From: Desulfobacter curvatus DSM 3379
GTDB lineage: Bacteria > Desulfobacterota > Desulfobacteria > Desulfobacterales > Desulfobacteraceae
Length of the DNA: 35,894 bases
Assembly: GCF_000373985.1 (NCBI RefSeq)
Contig: NZ_KB893070.1
Span: forward strand, 11,666-47,559
Direction of reading: 5' to 3'
Each line of letters opens with the position of its first letter. Position 1 is the stretch's first letter. The position numbers and the translations under genes were made by a program. A model generated the notes under the pieces. The model had not been told where the DNA came from. It saw only the letters and a list, made by a program, of their open reading frames with translations, and made no database searches. This document shows positions 15,761 through 22,807 of the stretch, piece after piece.

Positions 15761-15797
15761 CAAAGATGATTAGCAAAGAGGGTACGATGCCGGTTAC

Positions 15798-15836
15798 GCC
15801 GGGAGGCCAGATCAAGCCCCCCGGCTTTAAATTTTT
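15798..15836 (+). terminator. Rho-independent terminator
   Basis: GCCGGGAGG (15798-15806) pairs with CCCCCCGGC (15817-15825), one mismatch, 10-base loop, followed by TTTAAATTTTT. It lies 38 bases after the stop of the 111-residue hypothetical gene and would end that transcript. Confidence 0.65.
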
Positions 15837-15906
15837 AAATGAGCCTGGAATTGTAGAAATTAAAGTACCGTCCAAAATCGTCCCTGAATGTCCCCTAAAA
15901 AAAATT

Positions 15907-16557
15907 TCAGACTATGATTGATTTTATTTCTTTGAACCTTTCAATTTCAAAATCAGGGTTCATTTCCAATCTGCTTCCAAAACCGAAATTGCAAAAAATA
16001 CTGTTGATCCCAACATTCAGCGCAAGCTGTAAATCGGTATGATGATCTCCGACCATCCAGGTGTTTTCTTTTTTTCCGTTGAAGCCTTTTTTTCTGGCAA
16101 TTCGCAGCACTTCATAAAAGCCCTCTGCCTCAGGCTTTGTTGTAGAAACATCACCGCCACCCAAGGTTGTAATCAGATATTGATCCAGTCCAAAAAAAGC
16201 GGTGATTTTGCGGCACATATCGCCGGGCTTGTTGGACAAAACTGCCAGAAAAAATCCCTTACCCCAGAGAGTCTTTATCGTGTCTGAGACGCCATCATAA
16301 AGCCGGGTATCCACAACAAGATTCCTTACATAATATTCGGTAAATCGATTGCACGCGCCGGTTATATCTTTTTCAGGCTGGTCATGGAGTGATTTTTCCA
16401 TCAACTGAGTGCGTCCGCCGCCAACATACCCAACAATTTTATCCATAGGAAATTCAGGAAGTCCGTATGACTTGCGGACCAAATTAACAGCACGCCCAAG
16501 ATCAGTCCGTGTGTCTGCCAATGTTCCGTCCAGGTCGAATATAATTAATTTGTTCAC
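15907..16557 (-). CDS. HAD-superfamily phosphatase, phosphoglycolate-phosphatase-like
   Basis: 216 residues from GTG at 16557, with GGAG nine bases upstream. HAD motifs: I (F-D-L-D-G-T-L, nucleophile Asp8), II (V-L-S-N-K-P), III Lys (T-T-K-P-E-A), IV (M-V-G-D-H-H-T-D). Small helical cap between motifs I and II as in Gph/PGP. It probably dephosphorylates 2-phosphoglycolate or another small phosphate ester; specificity cannot be fixed. Stands alone on the minus strand. Confidence 0.88.
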   Translation of the reverse strand: MNKLIIFDLDGTLADTRTDLGRAVNLVRKSYGLPEFPMDKIVGYVGGGRTQLMEKSLHDQPEKDITGACNRFTEYYVRNLVVDTRLYDGVSDTIKTLWGKGFFLAVLSNKPGDMCRKITAFFGLDQYLITTLGGGDVSTTKPEAEGFYEVLRIARKKGFNGKKENTWMVGDHHTDLQLALNVGINSIFCNFGFGSRLEMNPDFEIERFKEIKSIIV

Positions 16558-16963
16558 TGCAACTCCATAAACAGGTCAATGGGAAAATACTAATTTAAAA
16601 AAATAAGGATAATTGCTAATCAATTTTGCTGTGAAAAAACAAGCCTTACGCGTTGTAGGGTTCACTGGAACCTATTTGAAACCCTTAATTCATTTTTTTG
16701 GAATTGGTCGCAGTATTCAAAATCTTGCCGGTCCGGTTAAATAGATATTACGGGGCCTTATATTCCTCATATAATTTCTGAAATTTTATTATTTTAACCC
16801 CAATATCGGCGGTTTTTCCGTTTTTGGGGGCTCCGTTTATTGTGGTGAGTGACGGCACCGTCGAGGCTGCCGTCCGTTAAGTTGCCGCCTGAAATTAAAA
16901 AAGAGGATCATTGGAAATGAAATCTTTTTTGTCGGGCAGATCCGCAATCGTTAAGGCTTTAAA
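16558..16963. other. Intergenic region with two hairpins
   Basis: 405 bases between the HAD gene and the flavoprotein gene without a supported gene. Holds GGTTC-ACTG-GAACC (16659-16672) and a stronger GACGGCA / TGCCGTC pair (16851-16857 with 16868-16874) with a 10-base loop. Neither is followed by a T-run, and neither fits a riboswitch class that I know. Confidence 0.45.
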
Positions 16964-17599
16964 TTATCGGATAAAATTGGTCATTATTTTGCGTGCCGGG
17001 GCAGGGGCGGGAATCTGTTCTTTTCCATGGGCGATGATTTTCATGATCCATGCCATATTTTGGCCCAACACCTCCATGATCTGCTTCCCCTCTGCATCTT
17101 CTTCCATCTGTCCGGGCGTCAGGCCGTGGGCCACATTCCAATAGTTTGAAGAGGGCATGACCATTTCGGAATAGTTGATATAATGGTTAAGGGTTTCCAA
17201 AGTGGAGATCCCCCCAGAGCGCCTGACCGCAGCAACCGTAGCCCCGACTTTTTGTCTGAACAGCCCGCCGTTGACCGAGGCCACAAAAAAGGCTCTGTCA
17301 AGAAAGGATTTCATTGTCCCGGCAACACCGCTGAAATGAACCGGGGAGCCAAGTAAAACCCCGTCGGCCTCTTTGATTTTTTGGATCCATTCATTTACGG
17401 GATCATCTTTAAACGCACAGGCTTCATCCTGATTTTTGACACAGCCGTGGCAGGCAACGCAGCCTTGGATTTTCTCTTTTCCAACCAGGATCATTTCCGT
17501 TTCAATACCGGCCTTTTCAAGTTGATCAAAGACGATGTTCATGGAACAGGCCGTATTCCCTTTTTTTCTCGAACTTCCATTAAATCCGATAACTTTCAA
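16964..17599 (-). CDS. NADPH-dependent FMN reductase / iron-sulfur flavoprotein
   Basis: 211 residues, TTG start at 17599 with an AAAGGAG site. Flavodoxin-like fold: FMN phosphate loop G-F-N-G-S-S-R-K-K-G-N-T, then the cysteine motif C-V-A-C-H-G-C (compact CxxCxxC) near residue 50 that binds an Fe4S4 cluster in methanogen-type iron-sulfur flavoproteins, and G-S-P-V-H-F-S-G-V-A-G-T-M-K-S-F-L-D-R as the second flavin-binding loop. An electron-transfer protein of anaerobes, perhaps for oxygen or peroxide detoxification. No operon partner. Confidence 0.88.
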   Translation of the reverse strand: MKVIGFNGSSRKKGNTACSMNIVFDQLEKAGIETEMILVGKEKIQGCVACHGCVKNQDEACAFKDDPVNEWIQKIKEADGVLLGSPVHFSGVAGTMKSFLDRAFFVASVNGGLFRQKVGATVAAVRRSGGISTLETLNHYINYSEMVMPSSNYWNVAHGLTPGQMEEDAEGKQIMEVLGQNMAWIMKIIAHGKEQIPAPAPARKIMTNFIR

Positions 17600-17801
17600 G
17601 TCTATACTCCTTTATTATAGCTATGGTGAATGAATTTTATGCACGGATAAAACGTATCTTCCTTATTATAAAACCGGCTTGCCGAGTATCAAGGGGGCGT
17701 ATATTTGATTAGGGGTGACAGAAAAGTTAACCTTAAAAAACTTGGTTTTTCGCATAAGGGTGCCATGCACTGCGGAAGAACAGGGTTAGTCGATTAACCT
17801 A

Positions 17802-18437
17802 TTACCTATCACACAGTGTCCGATGATAGATGTTCTCAAGCTGCTCCGGGGTCACGGGCTTGTTTCCTGCGGCAGCCGCGGCCCGGACCCGGGGCAACAA
17901 CCTTTGGGCGACATCGGTATCAATGTCGATATTCCGGTGGGCAAGTTCATGTTTTATGGCAGCCGACCCGGAATGCACACCTATAACCATTTGCCTTGAC
18001 TTGCTTCGGCCCACCTGCTCAGGGTCATATAATTCATAGGAGTTTGTATCTTTTAACAGGCCGGCGCAATGGATGCCGGATTCATGGGAAAATATCCTTG
18101 ATCCCACAATGGGTTTGGCAGGATGGATCTGCTGTCCTGAAAATTTTGCCACGGTATTGCATAGTTGGGCAAGTCCTGAAAGGTGCATATTACTTTTTTT
18201 TGCACCAATGCCGAACAGGGCCATGGCGGTTTCTTCAAGGGGCGCATTGCCTGCCCGTTCCCCTAAGCCGTTGACGGTTACGCTGATGGCCTTGGCGCCG
18301 GCATCCACGGCAGACACGGCATTAGCCGTGGCCATGCCAAGGTCGTTGTGCCCGTGAAATTCCAGGGTCAGCCCGGGAAGACGGATTAAAAGGGTCTCTA
18401 TCATATCCATAAGTGCGGACGGGGTGATCATGCCCAA
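17802..18437 (-). pseudogene. nifV: Homocitrate synthase NifV, N-terminal part missing
   Basis: Homocitrate synthase makes the organic ligand of the nitrogenase cofactor. The 211 residues correspond to the C-terminal half only. They start inside the barrel at L-G-M-I-T-P-S, continue with the metal-binding F-H-G-H-N-D-L-G-M-A-T-A-N, then V-N-G-L-G-E-R-A-G-N-A, then the C-terminal regulatory part H-E-S-G-I-H-C-A-G-L-L. About 150 residues including the catalytic R-D motif are absent. The frame abuts the nifN stop, so the deletion removed the nifN-nifV junction or the nifV start. HisAHGH-type LeuA/CimA relatives are possible, but context supports NifV. Confidence 0.8.
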
Positions 18438-18439
18438 TT

Positions 18440-19219
18440 TTACATGTATGAGTATCCTATTCTGGATTCAGTCTGTTTTGCCGTAAGAATTGTGTTTACA
18501 ATATTGTCAAACAACTGCAGTGCCCCTTTGTAGCCGACGTGCAGGATACGCGAGCCGCCAATTCGGTCATGGATGGGAAATCCCACCCGGACCATGGGGA
18601 TTTTCAGCCGTCTTGCCATGGCATATCCTTTGGAGTTGCCGATGATGATTTCAGGCCGCAGATCTTCGTTGGAGAGCATGCCGGGAAACAGGTTAATTGA
18701 TTCCCCTTCCTTAGACCCGTTCACGGTCCTTGTTCCCTGCGGATTGAAGCGGTCCACCACTGCGGCCACGGCTCCGTGAAATCCATCCACGTGGGTGCCG
18801 GTATATGATGGTGTGGATACATGGACCAGGGCAGTGTCCCCGATGGCGTTGCCCATGCTGTTTAAAATTAACTGGACATCATCACCAATGGTTTCAGAAA
18901 GACACGTGGTCGCTATACCAATCATGGCCGGTGCATACTGGCGTGTCACGTTTTCAATGGCCAGTTTCAGGTTGGCACCGCCGCCGAAGACGGCTGTCTC
19001 TTCGGTAAAGTTGGATGAGGCAATATCCACGGGCTCCTTGTAATGGGAGATCAGGTATCGCCGCATATAGGTGGAGCACCCCTGGGAGCCGTGGAGCAGG
19101 GGCACACTGCCTTCAATTCCCTGGAACACCAGTGTGGCCCCGAGAGGCGTGCACATTTTGCACGCATTCTGGGTGGGGGTATATGAAGGTGTCTCTTTAT
19201 TAAGTTTGCTCGTGGTCAT
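18440..19219 (-). pseudogene. nifN: Nitrogenase cofactor scaffold NifN, internal in-frame deletion
   Basis: Member of the FeMo-cofactor scaffold NifEN. ATG at 19219 overlaps the nifE stop (ATGA). The N-terminus is typical (T-Q-N-A-C-K-M-C-T-P-L-G-A, then L-H-G-S-Q-G-C-S-T-Y-M-R-R, then S-S-N-F-T-E-E). At about 18652-18668 the sequence passes from N-L-F-P-G-M-L-S-N-E-D-L-R directly to P-E-I-I-I-G-N-S-K-G-Y, which normally lie some 150-170 residues apart, and then finishes normally at G-Y-S-Y-M. The product would be about 260 residues instead of 420-450 and would lack one Rossmann-like domain. It stays in frame, so a shortened protein could be made, but a working scaffold is unlikely. Confidence 0.85.
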
Positions 19220-20341
19220 ATCGCACTTTCCTTTCCGGCCGGGTTCTGCCGCCTGGGTACAAGATCCCATACCGGGCTTGTCACGGTTTCGTGTACTTCT
19301 TTTGCAAAATTAACCATGCCTTCAAATCCCACCAGAGGAATTTTTCGTTCGTGGTTATGGTCGCAGAACCCGATGCCCATTTTATAGGCAATGGGGCGTT
19401 CCTTGACCCCGCCGATAAACAGGTCCGCGTCCTTCTCAACGGCATATTTGGCCAATTCAGGGGGGGGTGAATCATCTAAAATTACGGTGCCGTCGTTGCA
19501 CATCTGCCGGAGCACCTCATAATCTTCCTTGGTACCGGTCTGGGAGCCGGCCAGGATCACTTCCATGCCCAGGGTTTTCAATGCCTTGATCAGGGAGAAT
19601 GCCTTAAAGGCGCCGCCCACGTATATGGCGGCTTTTTTGCCTGCAAGATCTTTTTTTCATGGTCTCCAGGCGGGGAACAATGGCCTGTACTTCCTTTTTA
19701 TTCAGATCCTGGGTCTTTTTTAAGATCTCAGTGGATTTCTTAAAGTGTACCGCCACCTGGTACAGGGCATCCGAAGTGTCTTCAATGCCAAAGTAGGAGA
19801 CCCTTATAAAAGGAATGCCGTACTCTTTTTCCATCTGCTTTGCCAGGTGGGTGACCGAACCTGAACACTGGACCACGTTCAGGGCTGCATTGCGCGCCTG
19901 CATCACTTCCTCCACCCGGCCGTCTCCGGTGATCACGGAGACCACCTTTACCCCCATGGCTTCATAATATTTTTTTATGATCCATGTCTCTCCGCCAATA
20001 TTGAATTCTCCCAGGATATTGATGGAGTCGGGGATGGTGACCTGGGGCTCCTTGTTTCTTTCAATCAGACTGAACAAGGCGTCACAGGCGGCTTTGTACC
20101 CGTCTCTTTTGGTGCCCTTAAATCCTTCAGAGTGCACAGCGATGACGGGAATGTTGGTCTCTTCTTCCACCTGGCGGCAGACCGCATCCACGTCATCACC
20201 AATGATACCCACAATGCAGGTACAGTATATAAAGGCGGCTTTGGGTGAATATTTGTCAATCAGCTCCAGCAATGCCTTTTTCAACTCGATCAATTCGGGT
20301 CGGCTGCCGTACCAGTACCTGTCCGGAATATCCTTAAGGTT
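19216..20341 (-). pseudogene. nifE: Nitrogenase cofactor scaffold NifE, 5'-truncated and frameshifted
   Basis: NifE pairs with NifN to build the nitrogenase cofactor. Readable homology begins at K-K-A-L-L-E-L-I-D and runs through A-F-I-Y-C-T-C-I-V-G-I-I-G-D-D, S-E-G-F-K-G-T-K-R-D-G-Y and I-L-G-E-F-N-I-G-G-E. It is broken at a run of seven A on the coding strand (19651-19657) where six would keep frame. It then continues correctly through A-A-I-Y-V-G-G-A-F-K-A, V-I-L-A-G-S-Q-T-G and G-F-E-G-M-V-N-F-A. The N-terminal hundred or so residues, including two cluster-ligand cysteines, are missing; upstream of about 20300 the frame has no homology and meets a stop at 20342. The A7 run could be a sequencing error, but the 5' loss cannot. 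Confidence 0.85.
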
Positions 20342-20456
20342 TTACAAGATCATTACACAAGCCACCGAAATTTGACCTGGCAAATTATATGGGGTTGCTC
20401 TATATGGGAGTGAGGCTTATATGAAAGTCTCCAGCAAGTAGCTGGATTCTTTCTAT

Positions 20457-20512
20457 CTTTGTTGTAGGCCGAAGCCTGGGTGTAGATAGACCAGGTCAGC
20501 CCATGTCTGTTA
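20457..20512 (-). repeat. Dispersed stop-codon repeat, copy 2
   Basis: Second copy of the element. On the minus strand it starts with the TAA stop of the alpha/beta hydrolase gene (20510-20512), followed by CAGACATGGGCTG, GACCTGGTCTATC and a small AGGC-TTCG-GCCT hairpin, ending in CTACAACAAAG. It lies between the hydrolase and the truncated nifE. Confidence 0.75.
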
Positions 20513-21244
20513 TATATTGAATACAGATTTATACCAGGCTGTCATTTTTTCCTCAAAATCCTGCTGGTGTGCCCGGTTTTTCATCTGGTGATCGCCGCCG
20601 TCATGAAGGATCATCTCTTTGGGCGGTTGCATGGCGGCATAGAGGATCTCTGCATTTTCCATCGGGACCACCTCATCGGCACGACCGTGGAAAATCATGA
20701 CATGATGCAACACCTTTGCATGGTTGGAAAGATCATATAAAAGGTTCTCCTTGAAAAAATCCAATGAAAGGGCAGGGCGCTTGCCATTGCCTGCCAGAGG
20801 TATCCTTTTTATGGTCCGGGTGTTCACGGGGGAGGCGCACAACACAGCACCCTGAATCCTGAATCCTGCACATTCAAGGTCATGCCAGGCCTTTATACAG
20901 GTGGCACCGCCCATACTGGAGCCAAACAGGGCAATCCGGTTTGATGTAACCCCCATGTCAAGCACGTGGCCCACTGCCGCACAAAAATCCCTTGCGCGTT
21001 TTTCAATACTGGTGTCGTCGACAAAACTGCCCTGACTGTCGCCGCATCCTCTGTGGTCAAAACGGAAAAACGCAATATTATTTGTAGGCAGAACTTTTGA
21101 CAACAGCAGCTGTTTTGCCGAGTTCCGGCTGCCTTCAAGGCCGTGGGACCCCACAACAAGGGGCGGCATAGGGCATGGGGGAAGATGAAGGGTGCCTTTC
21201 AGGGTCAATTCATCAACTGTAAAAATTGTTTCTATTATTTTCAT
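20510..21244 (-). CDS. Alpha/beta-hydrolase, serine esterase/peptidase-like
   Basis: About 245 residues. Nucleophile elbow G-S-S-M-G-G, oxyanion region G-S-H-G-L-E-G-S-R-N-S, strand F-R-F-D-H-R-G-C-G-D-S, acid R-A-D-E-V-V-P and histidine D-G-G-D-H-Q-M. This order and spacing match small cytoplasmic alpha/beta-hydrolases of the dienelactone-hydrolase / DUF1749-like type. Start: ATG at 21244 gives the natural N-terminus; a TTG further upstream (21280) is less likely. Substrate unknown. The stop codon is the first triplet of a dispersed repeat. The gene is divergent from the rRNA methylase gene. Confidence 0.85.
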   Translation of the reverse strand: MKIIETIFTVDELTLKGTLHLPPCPMPPLVVGSHGLEGSRNSAKQLLLSKVLPTNNIAFFRFDHRGCGDSQGSFVDDTSIEKRARDFCAAVGHVLDMGVTSNRIALFGSSMGGATCIKAWHDLECAGFRIQGAVLCASPVNTRTIKRIPLAGNGKRPALSLDFFKENLLYDLSNHAKVLHHVMIFHGRADEVVPMENAEILYAAMQPPKEMILHDGGDHQMKNRAHQQDFEEKMTAWYKSVFNI

Positions 21245-21321
21245 CTTGTTTTTGTGCTCATATCTTTGTATATTAGCCAACTTTTTTTACTTCAACCATA
21301 TGATCCAAGATATAGTATAAA

Positions 21322-22713
21322 ATGCCCGTTAAAAAAAGAAAAACCTACGAACTTGACATCATTGACCTTGCCTATGGCGGCAAAGGTCTGGCCAAACCCG
21401 AAGGGTTTCCCGTGTTTGTGGACCGTTGTGTTCCCGGAGACCGGGTTTTTGTAAAGATTTCCAAAAAAAAGAAATCCTGGGCCGAAGGGCGGCTGATCAG
21501 TATTGTCACCCCTTCGCCTCTTCGCCAGGAGGCAAGGTGCGAGTACAACCGGTTTTGCGGGGGCTGCAAATGGCAGCAGTTGCCTTACGAGCGCCAGCTT
21601 GAGTACAAAAAGCGCCATGTTGTCGAGTCGCTGGCGCACATCGGGCGCTTAAAAGATGTCCGGGTCACCGATGTTGTGCCCTCGGATTACGTCTACGAAT
21701 ATCGAAATAAAATGGAATTTTCCTGCTCTTCCATGCGCTGGCTCATGCCGGAGGAACTGGCTGATGAATCCGTTAAAAAAGGCTTTGGCATTGGACTGCA
21801 TGTACCCGGCACCTTTGACAAGGTGATTGATATTCATAACTGCCATATTATGCCGGCCCTGGGTAATGACATTTTAGAGACCATCCGTGGCTTTGTGGCC
21901 GAATCCGGGCTTGCTGCATATCATCTGCGCAGACATGAAGGGTTCTGGCGCTTTGTCATGCTAAGACATTCCGTGGCCAGGGACCAATGGATGGTAAATC
22001 TTGTGACCAGTGAAAGAAAATCTGACGTAATCGAAGCTTTAAGCAAAACGCTTGTGGAAAAATTCAGCCAGATAAGCTGTATTGTCAATAATATCACTGA
22101 TTCCCGGTCCGGGGTCTCCACGGGCAAGGAAGAGATACTTGTCTACGGCGAAGATCATCTCATCGAAATGCTCGGGTGTTATCAGTTTAAAATTTCGGCA
22201 AACTCGTTTTTCCAGACAAATACCCGGGCCTGTGAAAAACTGTATACCAAAGTTAGTGAATATGCAGGTCTTGACGGATCCCAGACAGTTTTGGATCTCT
22301 ATTCAGGCACAGGAACCATTCCCATTTGGCTTTCCGGTCAGGCAAAAAAAATATACGGAATTGAAATTGTTCATTCTGCTGTGGTCGACGCAAGGGAAAA
22401 TGTTAATTTGAACGGCATTGATAATTGTACCTTTCTGGAAGGGGACATCAAGGATGTCTTTGGGCAGGTTCCTGAAAAGCCGGATGTGATTATCATTGAT
22501 CCGCCCAGGGTGGGCATGCACAAAGATGTGGTGGGACACGTGTTGGCCCATTCACCGGAAAAAATCGTTTATGTCTCCTGCAATCCTGCAACCCTTGCCA
22601 GGGACCTTGAGATGCTCGCTGCGCGTTATGCCGTGCTGGAAGTAACCCCTGTGGACATGTTTCCCCACACCTATCATATAGAATCTGTGGCGTTGCTTGT
22701 GAAAAAAAGTTAG
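21322..22713 (+). CDS. rlmD: 23S rRNA (uracil-C5)-methyltransferase, RlmD/TrmA family
   Basis: 463 residues. N-terminal TRAM domain (D-L-A-Y-G-G-K-G-L-A and V-P-G-D-R-V), iron-sulfur cysteines in the pattern C-x(5)-C-G-G-C-K-W-Q-Q, SAM-binding motif L-D-L-Y-S-G-T-G-T-I-P, I-I-D-P-P-R-V-G-M, and the catalytic V-S-C-N-P-A-T-L-A-R-D. Methylates U1939 or U747 in 23S rRNA (RlmD or RlmCD type); which one cannot be stated, so the symbol is provisional. Full length. ATG at 21322 has only a weak ribosome binding site. Confidence 0.88.
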   Translation: MPVKKRKTYELDIIDLAYGGKGLAKPEGFPVFVDRCVPGDRVFVKISKKKKSWAEGRLISIVTPSPLRQEARCEYNRFCGGCKWQQLPYERQLEYKKRHVVESLAHIGRLKDVRVTDVVPSDYVYEYRNKMEFSCSSMRWLMPEELADESVKKGFGIGLHVPGTFDKVIDIHNCHIMPALGNDILETIRGFVAESGLAAYHLRRHEGFWRFVMLRHSVARDQWMVNLVTSERKSDVIEALSKTLVEKFSQISCIVNNITDSRSGVSTGKEEILVYGEDHLIEMLGCYQFKISANSFFQTNTRACEKLYTKVSEYAGLDGSQTVLDLYSGTGTIPIWLSGQAKKIYGIEIVHSAVVDARENVNLNGIDNCTFLEGDIKDVFGQVPEKPDVIIIDPPRVGMHKDVVGHVLAHSPEKIVYVSCNPATLARDLEMLAARYAVLEVTPVDMFPHTYHIESVALLVKKS

Positions 22714-22714
22714 T

Positions 22715-22771
22715 GTTTGGAGGCAAAGCCACCCATCTGCTTCTTACATATGGGCAACTTTGCTCCCAAAC
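22715..22771. terminator. Long imperfect hairpin between convergent genes
   Basis: GTTTGGAGGCAAAG (22715-22728) pairs with CTTTGCTCCCAAAC (22758-22771), 12 of 14 positions, with an inner CCCAT / ATGGG pair. It sits between the rRNA methylase stop and the CoA-transferase stop, so it is probably a shared bidirectional terminator. Confidence 0.5.
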
Positions 22772-22807
22772 AAGAGATTTGGTTCAGGCGTGTCAAGAAT
22801 CTAAAAT

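Noticed and set aside
15766..15921. 51-codon ORF after the 111-residue hypothetical gene
   Set aside because: It has no clear ribosome binding site, contains a good rho-independent terminator within it (15798-15836), and overlaps the 3' end of the HAD gene on the other strand.
16558..16963. Riboswitch (molybdenum cofactor or cobalamin) in the spacer with hairpins
   Set aside because: I could not find the conserved core of either class, and the neighbouring genes have no matching function.
19651..19657. Programmed -1 frameshift in nifE
   Set aside because: A slip by -1 at the A7 run does not restore the NifE frame; only removal of one base (or +1) does, and the gene is truncated anyway.
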